The position numbers and the translations under genes were made by a program. From Leptospiraceae bacterium (GTDB lineage: Bacteria; Spirochaetota; Leptospiria; Leptospirales; Leptospiraceae), in contig JADJSX010000013.1 of assembly GCA_016711485.1 (NCBI GenBank), positions 167,549 through 231,548 on the forward strand: a DNA stretch of 64,000 bases, given 5' to 3'. Position 1 is the first letter of the stretch. Every line of letters starts with the position of its first letter. The notes under the pieces were generated by a model that had not been told where the DNA came from, searched no databases, and worked only from the letters and a program-made list of their open reading frames with translations. Of this stretch, positions 1 to 9,742 are shown one piece after another.

Positions 1-314
1 AAACGTGTATCCCTCGTATACTCCTCTAAATAGATTGCAGCCCCTATTCCTAAAGGAACAGAAATGAGTGCGGTTAACAACATCATGTAAAATGTTCCAA
101 CAATAGACGCAAGAACACCCGCTTTATCTGGGAATCGAGAAGGGTAACTCGTTAAAAAATGAAAGTCGAGAGTTGCATAACCCTGCAAAAAAACATCTCC
201 CAAGAGTACAAATAAAAATAATATAACGGAAAAATTTGCAGCCAAACAAAAAGAGTAAAATAAAACTCCGAAGATTGCATATTTAGCTCTGATTTTATTG
301 AACGTTTTTGCCAT
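1..314 (-). CDS. pstA: Phosphate ABC transporter permease PstA (C-terminus outside window)
   Basis: Inner-membrane permease that pairs with PstC to move phosphate taken up by PstS, powered by PstB. Only the first 104 or so residues are inside the window; the gene continues past position 1. The reading frame starts at an ATG on the minus strand at 314, one base beyond the pstC stop codon, so the two are translationally close. Visible are a first hydrophobic helix at about residues 15-40 and a second one that ends in a stretch of the type PLGIGAAIYLEEY, the conserved permease segment that matches PLGFGTAVYLTQF in the PstC next door. Identity as PstA rather than a second PstC rests on gene order and this segment. 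Confidence 0.88.
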   Translation of the reverse strand, partial: MAKTFNKIRAKYAIFGVLFYSFCLAANFSVILFLFVLLGDVFLQGYATLDFHFLTSYPSRFPDKAGVLASIVGTFYMMLLTALISVPLGIGAAIYLEEYTRDTR

Positions 315-315
315 T

Positions 316-1290
316 TTATTTGTAAACCTCACGAAATTTTTTAATGATTAATGTTGCGATCATATTAAAAATAAAAGTGATTAAAAATAACATGAGACCG
401 ACCGCATAAATTGTATAATACTCAAGAGAACCTGCTGGCGTATCACCCAAACTAATCTGAACAATGAATGCGGTCATAGTTTGTATTCCGATGAAGTAAT
501 TCCATTCAATATTAGGAGATGCACCTGCCGCAAGGGTAACAGCCATTGTCTCCCCTACTGCACGAGCAAATGCAAGAATAAAGGATGCTATGATTCCCGA
601 AATAGCAGAAGGCACGATGACTTTTGTAACTACATTAAAATTATTCATTCCTACAGCATAAGCTGCACTTTTAATTGAGATAGGAACAGCTCTTAGTGCT
701 TCCGCAGAAATAGAAGACACGAGCGGTATACAAGATATACCCACTACAATCGAAGCTGATGTAGCATTGAACAACTCCATATTTTTGAAGAATATTTGTA
801 GAAAAGGTGTAACTGCGAATAAAGCAAAGTAACCAAAAACAACAGTAGGAATCCCGGAAAGAACTTCAATGATGGGAGTCATGATTCTATCCATTTGTTT
901 ATTTGCAAACTGAGTAAGATAAACTGCTGTTCCAAATCCAAGAGGTATTGAAATTGCAGAAGCACCAATTGCAATCATAAGTGTCCCAGAGACTAATGGC
1001 AATATACCTAGTTTTTTAGATTCACCAAATGGTTCCCATTTTGTACCAGTTAAAAAATCAAATATACTGTATTGTCTAAAAAGTTCTATTGCATCCCAAA
1101 ATAATATAATTATAATTAGCAAGGTTACTGATATCGTAAGCCAGGAAAATGATCGGAGTATATAACGAATAAACCTCTCCTTAAAGCTATAAGAAGGCCT
1201 CTTCCCAAAACGAGAAAAGACTTTGGAGCGATCTCCGCCTGAAACTGCCTGGGTAAGAAGGTTTTCTAAATGAGGAGTATTTTCTGCCAT
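316..1290 (-). CDS. pstC: Phosphate ABC transporter permease PstC
   Basis: Inner-membrane permease of the high-affinity phosphate transporter, 324 residues, a normal length. After a 40-residue cytoplasmic N-terminus there is a hydrophobic helix (about 48-68), then the periplasmic loop with WEPFGESKKLGILPLVSGT, which is characteristic of PstC, and several further helices. The permease signature lies around PLGFGTAVYLTQF and the EALRAVP/AARALG-like loop region (EALRAVPISIKSAAYAVG). pstA follows at once downstream. No pstS lies directly upstream on this side: an 800-base gap without genes separates pstC from the next divergent gene. Confidence 0.94.
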   Translation of the reverse strand: MAENTPHLENLLTQAVSGGDRSKVFSRFGKRPSYSFKERFIRYILRSFSWLTISVTLLIIIILFWDAIELFRQYSIFDFLTGTKWEPFGESKKLGILPLVSGTLMIAIGASAISIPLGFGTAVYLTQFANKQMDRIMTPIIEVLSGIPTVVFGYFALFAVTPFLQIFFKNMELFNATSASIVVGISCIPLVSSISAEALRAVPISIKSAAYAVGMNNFNVVTKVIVPSAISGIIASFILAFARAVGETMAVTLAAGASPNIEWNYFIGIQTMTAFIVQISLGDTPAGSLEYYTIYAVGLMLFLITFIFNMIATLIIKKFREVYK

Positions 1291-2104
1291 TATTCATTTT
1301 TTATTTTGGGTTGTGCAATAATCAAAAAAATATATTAAAGTAAGTATTAGAGGATTTTTATCTATGAATAAAAGTCAAACTCCAAGAGCCTCTTATATAT
1401 TTTTGAGACAGGCTTTTTTATAGTTATTCGTAGCAGTTTGCTCTGCTGTATAATTAAGCTAGATACCGTCGCAATATTTAATAAACTTATACACCCAACA
1501 CCAAAAGTAATTTTCCTTTTTCGAAAAAGTTAGATATTCCAATTCCCAAAAAATAGGGACCCCTCAATACAAATGGGGTTTTCTTTTGGTACTTGGTATA
1601 TTTACTTTTTAGTATAGAATACTTTTTTTACAATTAAGTTTCAAAGTTACTACGCTTATGATACTTTTGAGTTCTTAGGAATTTTTTTTTTCGATTAAAG
1701 GAAGACTAATATGAATGGGCAATTCGCCCTTATGCGTATTATCCATCACCACTCGATACCTTAAAATGTTTCCATTTAAATCATTGTAAGAAGTAATACA
1801 AATTTTTTTGGAACATTAACAAACTACTTGCAATAATTCAAATTCTACTTCTACGGTTTAGGAAATAAAGTTTTATTCATTTCATTTAGTGGATACTATT
1901 AAATAGCCTCTCTTAATAAAAAGGAATGTTTTATTATAAGTAGTAAACTTATTTAAGGTATTTACTCTAGTTATTATACCAAAATAGCTGACAATCAAAA
2001 GGAAAGATTGAGTTAAAAAAAATGAAGCCCAAAAACACAGCAAATACGAATCATCTACTATACAAATTTGCGATTATGTTAAAAATAAAAGACTAACACT
2101 GTAA
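1291..2104. other. Intergenic region, 814 bases, with one MITE-A copy
   Basis: Divergent gap between pstC and the hemerythrin gene. I found no convincing reading frame. It holds the first copy of a dispersed TA-flanked miniature element at 1490-1598. A short GGGCAATTCGCCC palindrome lies near 1716. The promoters of both neighbours must be here, but I could not identify them or a PhoB box with confidence. Confidence 0.6.
1490..1598. repeat. MITE-A copy 1 (TA-flanked miniature inverted repeat, 109 bp)
   Basis: Ends are inverted: TACACCCAACACCAAAAG on the left and the complement of TACCAAGTACCAAAAG on the right. TA dinucleotides flank both ends (1488-1489 and 1599-1600). The interior motif GATATTCC is shared with the copies at 22070, 49058 and 56807. 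This copy is the most diverged of the four. No coding capacity. Confidence 0.7.
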
Positions 2105-3205
2105 ATGAAAAGGTCAATACTTGAACTTGATTTAAACGTTGAGGAAAAACTACGAAAAATTTGGAATGAAAACAATTTTTCGCTAGATATGCCGATTATT
2201 GACCTCCAGCATATTTGGCTCATCTGGCTTCTTCTACAACTAGAAGAAGAGCTTACCAATGAAGAAACATCCGAATCTATTGCTCAGATGAATTTTATCA
2301 TCTCTGAATTGATAAATTATACAACTGAGCACTTCTGGCTAGAAGAGTGTCTTTTAGAATTTACACAATTTCCAGAAGAAAAAGAGCATGTTATCCAACA
2401 TAAACGTTTCGTCGAAGAAATATCGCGACAAATAAACAATAAATCTGAGAATAGAAAAATACAAATTTCTGAATTTATCGGGTTTTTAAAAAACTGGCTC
2501 TTCGGTCATATCTTAATTGAAGATGCGAAATATAAAAAATTTTTTATCAAAGACGCAATTGACAGTAAACCATTTTTCGAGGATCTTATAAAAAATCAAA
2601 AGTCCATTGTTATTAGTAAAAGTCAGGCTAACCTCTACAATCGAATTTGCGGATTAGATAGTATGACCGAAGTCATTAGCAAGGATATTGCGATTGACGT
2701 TTTCAAAGTCTGGAAAGCATACTCGTTAAATTTAAAAATTCCAATTATCGACATACAACATCTTTGGTTAGTAAAGTTATTAGTCGAATTAGACAAAGCG
2801 AATAAAACAATGACCGGTCTAAATCGCAGTGGATATTTTCAAAAAACAATTATGGAAGCTATTCAATATGCAAAGGATCATTTTACAATCGAAGAAAGTA
2901 TCATGAGAGAGTTTCAGTATGACGACTTTAATAGACATTTCAAGTCTCATCGTAACTTTATTGAATCGATTAATACTAGAAATATGCAAAAAAAAGAAAG
3001 GGAATATTCAGCAACAATCGGTCTCATCAATGATTTGAAGGAATGGCTGATTTCACATATAGCAATTGAAGATAAGCAACTATCGCTTTTTTTAAAAAAT
3101 CACTCTGCCGCAATGGCAGAATTCATCTACTCTAAAAAGAAAGAAGGGGTATTTCACATTCAACCAGCGCATATTCGATTTTATCTACAAATACGAAAAA
3201 TGTAA
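2105..3205 (+). CDS. Tandem (two-domain) bacteriohemerythrin-like protein
   Basis: Protein of 366 residues built from two hemerythrin-like four-helix domains, about residues 15-155 and 200-345. Hemerythrins bind O2 or NO at a di-iron site held by His, Glu and Asp. Domain 1 shows the ligand pattern in order: IDLQH, TTEHFWLEE, HVIQH and WLFGHILIED. Domain 2 repeats it: IDIQH, AKDHFTIEE, HFKSH and WLISHIAIED. All key His, Glu and Asp positions appear present in both, so both may bind iron. There is no signal peptide or fused signalling domain, so it is probably cytoplasmic. Role as oxygen or NO store or sensor is inferred from the family. No strong ribosome binding site is visible before the ATG. 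Confidence 0.85.
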   Translation: MKRSILELDLNVEEKLRKIWNENNFSLDMPIIDLQHIWLIWLLLQLEEELTNEETSESIAQMNFIISELINYTTEHFWLEECLLEFTQFPEEKEHVIQHKRFVEEISRQINNKSENRKIQISEFIGFLKNWLFGHILIEDAKYKKFFIKDAIDSKPFFEDLIKNQKSIVISKSQANLYNRICGLDSMTEVISKDIAIDVFKVWKAYSLNLKIPIIDIQHLWLVKLLVELDKANKTMTGLNRSGYFQKTIMEAIQYAKDHFTIEESIMREFQYDDFNRHFKSHRNFIESINTRNMQKKEREYSATIGLINDLKEWLISHIAIEDKQLSLFLKNHSAAMAEFIYSKKKEGVFHIQPAHIRFYLQIRKM

Positions 3206-3487
3206 TGGATTCTTTTTCTTTTTAGAGATATGCATTTATTGAATACAATATGAAATTTATTTTGTTGATTAATCTACTTTTTTTCTCCTATTTCACTTTC
3301 ACAGATAAAATATTTTCCCAAGAGCCAAAAATCAATTACCAAATTTATGTAAATCAAGATAGGTTCATCCAACCTAAAAGGCAAGAAGGTTATTTTGATT
3401 GTAGTAAACAGAATCCTTGTCAAATTCCATTTCGTTCGGATTATAATGATTATCTAGACTTAAAATACAATCATAAGAAAAAACTAG

Positions 3488-4722
3488 TGCTACTTTGTCA
3501 AGTCGGAGTTGAAATAAAGATTGTACAAAAGAAAGGATTTATAATATTGTTCGTGTGGATTTCATACTTAACGAGCATTCCGATTTATTTAGCGAGTATA
3601 TAAATTCTTTCGATCCATTATGGGTAAGGAAAGAGCAAAAAGAATATTTTGAGAAGACCTTAAAAGGTTTTAGTTCAGAGATAAAACGGAAAAATATTGA
3701 GCGGATTTCCGAAACGATAATAGATCAGGATTATCAAAATCTCCATCATTTCATTACAACTTCTCCTTGGGATAAGAAGGATATGAATGAGATACGTATT
3801 AACTTTATGCGAGAGCATAGTAACTCTTATCCGACAAAGAAAGCGATATTAGTCATTGATGATTCTGGTGTTCTTAAAAGAGGCAATTCGACAGAAGGCG
3901 TTGGGCATCAATATATTGGTCAAGTTGGAAAAGTGGCTAATGGCAACGTATTCGTAACCTCACATTTAGTGAGTGAGTTCAAGCATATGCCATTAGATAT
4001 AAAAGAATTTATACCCGAAGATAAAACTAAAACCAAAGAAGAACAAAAATTTACAACAAAGATAGAGATTGCGATTTTTCTAATAGAAGAAGCTATTCGA
4101 CGAGGAATCAAATTTGAATTCGTTGTTGCAGATGCATGGTATGGTTCTAGCCCTAATTTTACTGACTATTTAGAGGCTAAAGGTTTGAAGTATATTGTAT
4201 CAATTAAAAGTAATCGAAATATATTTTACAAATTTCCTAATGATTTTAAAAGTAGTGAGCACAAGATAAGTGAGTTACTTACACTCATAGAGCCTATCGC
4301 ATTTCGCCCCCTTGATATTAAATTATCATGGTTCGAACAAGAAAATTTATTTTGTTAGGATGGATTTAAAAGTAAAAGGAGTTAAGTGGAAAAGTTGAAT
4401 TGAGAGGGGGCAGGGTAGTTATTTTGGCTGTCGTCGGAAGGTATTCTATAGAGAAGTAAAAGACTTTTGAGCAGACAATATCAAGTAAGGGTATGGATAG
4501 AATTCTTCGACATTGGACATTATGCGTAACCTACAGCAGGTGCAATGGCTACACATGGAAAGGCCAAGGAATTCGTAAAAAAAATTGACCTTTGGAGACG
4601 TTCAAACTGTATGCAGGATTTATTTGAAAAAAAGAATAATTGAACTCGCTACTTTAGATCCTAGTATTTTCCTAAAACACCTTGATGGAATTTTAATAGC
4701 CCTTTAAGATGACAAAGTCGCA
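3488..4722 (+). mobile_element. IS701-like insertion sequence, 1235 bp, degenerate
   Basis: Ends are inverted repeats: TGCTACTTTGTCAAGTC on the left and, read inward from the right, TGCGACTTTGTCATCTT. The flanking tetranucleotides are CTAG and TTAG, near-identical and close to the 4-bp duplications known for the IS701 family. The transposase inside is broken. The same ends, with the same T/G difference at base 4 between left and right, bound another element at 12229-13744. Confidence 0.8.
3555..4690 (+). pseudogene. IS701-family DDE transposase, degenerate
   Basis: The first 267 residues (GTG start at 3555 to a stop at 4356-4358) are readable and carry family landmarks: LVIDDSGVLKRG (first catalytic Asp region), GVGHQYIGQVGKVANG, and FVVADAWYG followed by GLKYIVSIK. 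After about 4310 the frame breaks. A later stretch around 4478-4515 still resembles the C-terminal region (RQYQVR), but stops and shifts make it unreadable. The transposase cannot be functional as it stands. Confidence 0.8.
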
Positions 4723-5501
4723 TTAGAATACCTAATCGATAATGCGGGTTACTATTATTTAACCTACACACAGCCAAAAGGAAAACCAATGGCAGTAAAT
4801 TCGAAAGTTAGGGTTGTTTTTAATCCGATCTCGAGTGGGAATAAAAAAGTTGAAATTGGGATTGATACAGAAACACAATCAGGTGCAATTTATGTTTCAA
4901 ACTCAGGAGAACAAAAATCCAATTGGAAATATCTTTTCGCAGAAACACCTACTCTGTCTCCTATAGTTCACGGAGAACAAATACTAGTAGCCGCTGACCA
5001 CCCAAAAGATGGTGGCAAACTCTATTCTATCAATGCTAAAACTGGAAAGTTAGAATGGTTTTTTCTCACTCCAGGGGCTATTCTTATGTATCCGTTACTT
5101 TTCGAAAAATTTATAATAGTCCTAGACGACAGTGGAAATATATTCTGGGTCGATCGAGAATCAGGACTCATGCGTTTTAAGTATATAATCGAAGAATTTC
5201 CCGCACCAAATCCAATTCTAAAGGATAAAATTCTCTACCTAGGAACAAAAAGAGGTCATATCTACGCAATTAGACTGGAAGATGCAACAACTGTTTGGAA
5301 AGACCTTGCTTTGGTTGGAGAAGTATCAGAAATACATCCCCATAAACGAGGAATTGTAATCAATGGAGGAAATCAATATTGGCTTTTTAATTATTCCAAC
5401 GGCGCTAATCAAGATAAAATTACCAACGGTCATTCTACAGAATAAAAAGTTTTTTTGCTCGATTTATTCTCGTATTCTAATTTATTGGAATTTCCAACAA
5501 T

Positions 5502-5586
<85 letters not shown>

Positions 5587-5597
5587 ATTTTACTGCC

Positions 5598-6983
5598 ATG
5601 TCAGAAGAAAGCCACCTAGTATTCGCCCGCAAATACAGACCTCAACTATTTAAAGAAGTGGTTGAGCAAAAGCTAGCTATAGGTGCACTCTTAAACGCGC
5701 TTAAAAACAATCGAGTCGGTCATGCTTATATATTTTTCGGACCCCGAGGTGTTGGAAAAACTACAATCGCAAGACTTCTTGCAAAACGTCTAAATTGTGA
5801 AGCTCCCGAAGACAATGAACCTTGTAACAAATGTAAATCTTGCGTAGAAATTATGAAGGGCAACTCCAATGATGTTTTGGAAATCGATGCCGCAAGCAAT
5901 CGAGGCATTGATAATATTCGCGATTTACGGGAAAATGTAAAATTTTCTCCAATGGGTGGACGTTATAAAATATACATTATCGATGAGGTTCATATGCTCA
6001 CCGATCAATCCTTTAACGCATTATTAAAGACTTTAGAGGAACCACCTCATCACGTAGTATTCATATTAGCCACAACTGAGTATCACAAAATCCCAGAAAC
6101 AATACTTTCTAGGTGTCAGGACTTTGTATTTAAAAAAGTTCCCCTCCCCCATTTACAATCCTATGTAGAACATCTTTGCAAAATCGAAAATATTGATTAT
6201 GACTCGGATGGACTTTTCTGGGTTGCAAAAAAAGGAGACGGATCTGTTCGCGATACACTTTCTTTTCTAGAACAAGCGGTAACTTTTACAGACGGGCATA
6301 TTACGGGTAAACTCATTGGGAAAATGATCGGCTACCAAGGTGTAGACGTTCAAATTGAACTAGTAAAAAGTATTTTAGGCGAAAAGACATTTCATAAATC
6401 GTTTCAAATAATTGAAAAAGTTTACAATGAAGGGGCAGACCTTCATAAATTCGCTTGGGACTTTGTAGAATTTTCCCATGCAATTATACTCATAAAAGAA
6501 AATCTTGCTGATCGAGATTCTCTAAATTACCCTATTGAAGATATCCAAAAAATCGCAAAAGAAATCGAAACCTTTAGTTCCGAAATTTTAACTTTGCTTT
6601 CGGAAAAAGTCTACACTATGTATGAAAAATTGATGTATTTGAAACTTAGAAACTCTTTTGAAATGAAAATTTTTATAGAAATTTCTATTCGTAAATTAAT
6701 CATTGATATAAATAAACCTTCTGTAGCAGGCATTCTAGAAAAAATTAACGATCTACAACAAATTCTCCAAAAAGAAGGAGAAAAATTTGTAGCCGCTTCT
6801 AGTTCTGCCAAACCTTCTGAAACTGTAAGTACATCTTCACAAAAGGTTTCAGAAAGTAAGGGAAATGAATTCCCAAAACCTCAATCAGAGGTTAGTAATT
6901 CAGAAGAAATAGATATGGAATCAATATTAAAAGATAAATTTTTAGGAACTGAAGTAGACTCATCTAAACTTCCGGAGATTTAA
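5598..6983 (+). CDS. dnaX: DNA polymerase III subunit gamma/tau
   Basis: Clamp-loader ATPase subunit that opens and loads the beta clamp, 461 residues from ATG 5598. The frame is open further upstream into the tRNA, but conserved DnaX sequence starts at LVFARKYRPQLFKEVV, so ATG 5598 is the start. Motifs: Walker A GPRGVGKTT (about 48-56), four zinc cysteines in CEAPEDNEPCNKCKSC (about 71-86), Walker B YIIDEVHML (about 124-132) and sensor/arginine-finger LSRC (about 169). The C-terminal third is short and ends in a Ser/Pro-rich low-complexity tail, shorter than the E. coli tau domains. No Shine-Dalgarno sequence is visible. ybaB and recR follow, the conserved dnaX-ybaB-recR order. Confidence 0.95.
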   Translation: MSEESHLVFARKYRPQLFKEVVEQKLAIGALLNALKNNRVGHAYIFFGPRGVGKTTIARLLAKRLNCEAPEDNEPCNKCKSCVEIMKGNSNDVLEIDAASNRGIDNIRDLRENVKFSPMGGRYKIYIIDEVHMLTDQSFNALLKTLEEPPHHVVFILATTEYHKIPETILSRCQDFVFKKVPLPHLQSYVEHLCKIENIDYDSDGLFWVAKKGDGSVRDTLSFLEQAVTFTDGHITGKLIGKMIGYQGVDVQIELVKSILGEKTFHKSFQIIEKVYNEGADLHKFAWDFVEFSHAIILIKENLADRDSLNYPIEDIQKIAKEIETFSSEILTLLSEKVYTMYEKLMYLKLRNSFEMKIFIEISIRKLIIDINKPSVAGILEKINDLQQILQKEGEKFVAASSSAKPSETVSTSSQKVSESKGNEFPKPQSEVSNSEEIDMESILKDKFLGTEVDSSKLPEI

Positions 6984-6993
6984 GGAGAAAATT

Positions 6994-7344
6994 ATGTTTG
7001 GAAAAAAATTAGACAAAATGGCCGAAACTTACGGCAAAATGAAAGACATGAAAAATCAAATGGCAGCGATTCAAAAGAGAATCTCTGTTATCCGCGTAAC
7101 CGCATCTGCTGGAGCTGGGATGGTTGACGTAACCGCTAGTGGAGACGGTGTTATTACAAATATAAAAATTAATAAAAATCTTTTTGAAGGCGAAGACATG
7201 AAAATGTTAGAAGATCTTGTGATTTCTGCAACAAATGAAGCTCTCAAAAAATCAAAAGACGCAATGACCCACGAAATGAAAAATGTGACAGGCGGATTTG
7301 ACCCAAATGAATTGAGTAAACTTTTCGGTGGATCGGGTGACTGA
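6994..7344 (+). CDS. ybaB: YbaB/EbfC family nucleoid-associated protein
   Basis: Small DNA-binding protein of 116 residues. A charged N-terminal helix (residues 1-30) is followed by the beta region VDVTASGDGVITNIKIN and a helical C-terminus ending in NELSKLFGGSGD. This layout fits the EbfC/YbaB family, whose members form tweezer-like dimers that coat DNA. A good ribosome binding site (AAGGAG) lies 6-7 bases before the ATG, just after the dnaX stop. The last codons overlap the start of recR, which points to translational coupling. Family context gives a role in recombination or nucleoid structure; the sequence alone does not prove it. Confidence 0.93.
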   Translation: MFGKKLDKMAETYGKMKDMKNQMAAIQKRISVIRVTASAGAGMVDVTASGDGVITNIKINKNLFEGEDMKMLEDLVISATNEALKKSKDAMTHEMKNVTGGFDPNELSKLFGGSGD

Positions 7345-7930
7345 TCTTCTTTTTAAAAAATTAGTTTCTACTCTTAGCTCTCTTCCTGGAATAGGGAAGA
7401 AGAGCGCCTATCGTCTCGGATTTCATATTTTGCGAATGGACTCATCTGCATTCGCAAATTTCATCGACAGCATTGAGTCCGTAAAATCTAATTTGAAATT
7501 TTGCAAAAAATGTGCGGGGATCACTGAATTTGAAGTATGTGAAATATGCACAGGAGAAACAAGACTTAAAAATATTCTTTGTGTAGTTGAACTCCCCGAA
7601 GACATTTTCTTTATCGAAAATACTGGAGAATACAAAGGTAAATACCACGTATTAAATGGGGTTATATCACCGTTAGACGGAATAGGTCCCGAAAATCTTC
7701 GCATTAAAGAATTACTCGAACGACTAAAAGACGAACCTGTCGAAGAAGTTTTACTAGCTACAAATCCGACTCTAGAAGGCGACGCCACTGCTTCTTATTT
7801 GTTCAACCTATTGCGGGCAACGGGCATTAAACTCTCTCGTATAGCGCACGGTGTAACTGTAGGTAGTACTCTCGAATACGCCGACCAATATACTCTTGGG
7901 AAAGCGATAAAGTCTAGGCTTACTATTTAA
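7337..7930 (+). CDS. recR: Recombination protein RecR
   Basis: Recombinational repair protein that works with RecO/RecF in loading RecA at gaps, about 197 residues. It shows the helix-hairpin-helix motif LSSLPGIGKKSAYRLGFHIL, the zinc cluster CKKC...CEIC, and a Toprim domain starting ILCVVELPEDI with the conserved ATNPTLEGDATASYL segment. The start is probably the GTG at 7337, which overlaps the ybaB stop codon (GTGACTGA). A GTG at 7328 in the same frame is the alternative and adds three residues. It converges with the gene that ends at 7944. Confidence 0.95.
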   Translation: MTDLLFKKLVSTLSSLPGIGKKSAYRLGFHILRMDSSAFANFIDSIESVKSNLKFCKKCAGITEFEVCEICTGETRLKNILCVVELPEDIFFIENTGEYKGKYHVLNGVISPLDGIGPENLRIKELLERLKDEPVEEVLLATNPTLEGDATASYLFNLLRATGIKLSRIAHGVTVGSTLEYADQYTLGKAIKSRLTI

Positions 7931-7943
7931 ATCCTCAGTTATT

Positions 7944-8444
7944 CTACACTCTCACGTAATAACTCCGTGCAAAGTTCTGCAAAACTCGCTCGAAAATCCA
8001 GGATGCCCTTAGACTTAAATTGCTTTTTGTAGGAACTGCATCATTTAGTCCTGATTCGTATAATATATCCCAAAATCCTAGAAGGTCAAGTTCGAGCAGA
8101 AAGGTAAATACCCAACAGCGAGATTTCCCAAAAGCTAAAGCAAGTTCCCCAAGTTCGATCCAGTCTGCGTTATGCGGGCGAAAGGATATTCGCTGTAAAT
8201 CAAGACCAGAATCTTGGTATTCGGTTTTAATTTTCCTAGGGCTAGGAATCATGCCGGAATGAGTGATCGTACGGTACATCATAAGAAGATTTCGCAAATA
8301 AACAGCCATTTGTTTTCCGTGTTCCATTCGTTTCGATTTAAGGGCTTCGATAAGATGTGACGGAACAAGAATAGTAGATACTGATTTATCTTTTTCTCGC
8401 AATTCGGTGATTGAGAAGGATTTAGAATTTTGAAATGTGATCAT
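7944..8444 (-). CDS. DUF1564-like protein (Leptospira-type family)
   Basis: Protein of 166 residues that I match from memory to DUF1564, a family expanded in Leptospira with no assigned function. Supporting features are the N-terminal part STILVPSHLIEALKSK, the middle segment YLRNLLMMYRTITHSG and the C-terminal region with LRASWIFERVLQNFA. It has no signal peptide or transmembrane helix. The segment MAVYLRNLLMMYR, near basic residues, could be a helix of a ribbon-helix-helix or HTH-like DNA-binding fold, but that is a guess. It is followed at once upstream by the divergent-free start of the 8456-9742 gene on the same strand, so it may be cotranscribed with it. Confidence 0.65.
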   Translation of the reverse strand: MITFQNSKSFSITELREKDKSVSTILVPSHLIEALKSKRMEHGKQMAVYLRNLLMMYRTITHSGMIPSPRKIKTEYQDSGLDLQRISFRPHNADWIELGELALAFGKSRCWVFTFLLELDLLGFWDILYESGLNDAVPTKSNLSLRASWIFERVLQNFARSYYVRV

Positions 8445-8455
8445 AAGATTATTCC

Positions 8456-9742
8456 TCAGAACTCCAGTTTAAATTGAATATTAGCAAAATAGATTTCACC
8501 GGCTCCGTTTATTTTTCGAGAACCACTAACGTTAAATACGATAAAACTCCCGATTACTTTTAGTTTTAAGGCGGCGGCTCTATCGGTGAGGATAGTATTG
8601 ATATTTTCCCCATCGCTCCATTGAGAATACAGAGAACGAAACTGATTTGAATCTTTCTGAAATAAGGAAGAAATTTCAAATTTCCATTCTGGTATTGGGC
8701 GAACGGTATATTTTATTTCAAATAGTTCATCTTGATTTCTGCGTTTTTCAATCCGAAACATAAATTCGGTATTCTTCAACCTGTATTCGTAGGACAATCC
8801 GATAGCGGTATTTGTATTCACTATAGGTTCTTTTTCTTTTTCAAAAATTTTATTTTGGTATACTCTTCCAGAAAAACAAAATGCTCCCCAAACACCTGAG
8901 AATAAGGAAGAGTTGCCTCCAACGATACGTTCTTCTTTGGATTCAGTTTTATTTTGAAATGTTTCTAGTCTATCGTAATGAAATCGAGAGAGTTTAAAAT
9001 AGAAAGATTTATCGTTTTTCCCATTTGAAAGATTGTCTGGATTCGTCGCAAATAAATTTCCATTTGTTTCCTTGTAACTAGAAAGTTCCCCTTCTACGCC
9101 TTTAGATGGAATCAATACTTTCAAATTCAAATAACCAAAATAATTTTCTCGTTTACCCATACCTTGTGAGTTAATAGAATATTCAACGTCTGAATTTTGA
9201 TAAATTTTATAATTTCTAAGATTTAAAGCTAAAAAATGAATATTAGTTTCAGGGCTAAAAGTGTAAGCAAATATGTCTTGGGGAGATTTAAAATACAGAG
9301 AAGGTTTTTTCTCGGAAATATCTTCGCCCACAAAAATTCCTCCAGACCAGTTACTCGGAAGTATTCCCAACCAAATGGATTTTTTCAATGGTTGAGGTAT
9401 TACTCCCAATTTTGGATTTTGGAATGCGGAATAGTATTTCTCATCTCGCAAAATATAAAATCCAGGAATTGGTTTGTATCTATTTCCAGCGGAAAAATAG
9501 ATGAATTCATTTTTGAATTCCACAGAGCCTAATGGTGTTTCGCCTCTTTTTTCAATTGATCCTTGCCAGTTTTTATATTCAGTGTTGAACAATACATTTG
9601 TTTTATTTCTTTGGCTTTGTCTTACAAATCTACTTTCAAAGTATTCCGTAATTCCATAGAGCGTATACTTAGGTTTAGCCTCTTCTGCGACTACAATTCC
9701 AACACAGCCAAGTATTAAAAATCCAATTAGAAGAACTTTCAA
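8456..9742 (-). CDS. Secreted protein, probable outer-membrane beta-barrel
   Basis: 428 residues with a signal peptide at 1-19 (MKVLLIGFLILGCVGIVVA, cleaved near EEAKP). The rest alternates short polar and aromatic strands such as LGSVEFKNEFIYFSAGNRY, YFGYLNLKVLIP and FYFKLSRFHY, and it ends in NIQFKLEF with a terminal Phe. Together these suggest an outer-membrane barrel. A pattern of RxxQD and WKFEISSLFQKDS near the end also fits barrel strands. The start overlaps the stop of the upstream gene by four bases (9739-9742), so the two are a translationally coupled pair. No known function recognised. Confidence 0.65.
   Translation of the reverse strand: MKVLLIGFLILGCVGIVVAEEAKPKYTLYGITEYFESRFVRQSQRNKTNVLFNTEYKNWQGSIEKRGETPLGSVEFKNEFIYFSAGNRYKPIPGFYILRDEKYYSAFQNPKLGVIPQPLKKSIWLGILPSNWSGGIFVGEDISEKKPSLYFKSPQDIFAYTFSPETNIHFLALNLRNYKIYQNSDVEYSINSQGMGKRENYFGYLNLKVLIPSKGVEGELSSYKETNGNLFATNPDNLSNGKNDKSFYFKLSRFHYDRLETFQNKTESKEERIVGGNSSLFSGVWGAFCFSGRVYQNKIFEKEKEPIVNTNTAIGLSYEYRLKNTEFMFRIEKRRNQDELFEIKYTVRPIPEWKFEISSLFQKDSNQFRSLYSQWSDGENINTILTDRAAALKLKVIGSFIVFNVSGSRKINGAGEIYFANIQFKLEF

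Larger units (their letters stand above)
3250..5445 (+). pseudogene. Secreted PQQ-like beta-propeller protein, split by an IS701-like element
   Basis: The host gene is in two parts, 3250-3487 and 4727-5445. The first encodes a signal peptide (about residues 1-23, MKFILLINLLFFSYFTF then FSQEP). The second encodes repeats of the kind GGKLYSINAKTGKLEW, DDSGNIFWVDRESG and RGHIYAIRLEDATTVW, typical of PQQ/Kelch-like propeller blades. Removing the insertion at 3488-4722 together with one copy of the 4-bp duplication (CTAG left, TTAG right) joins AAA CTA GAA TAC in frame, giving a protein of about 318 residues. The gene is therefore recently inactivated. Function unknown; export is supported by the signal peptide. 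Confidence 0.8.

Noticed and set aside
1700..1780. Vector-like GGGCAATTCGCCCTT sequence (TOPO-like)
   Set aside because: A short palindrome only; flanking bases do not match a cloning vector, so it is taken as chance.
6990..7344. Possible programmed frameshift in dnaX (gamma/tau)
   Set aside because: The run of A near 6230 is not followed by a clear stem, and the remaining reading frame is continuous to the stop; no support for a second product.
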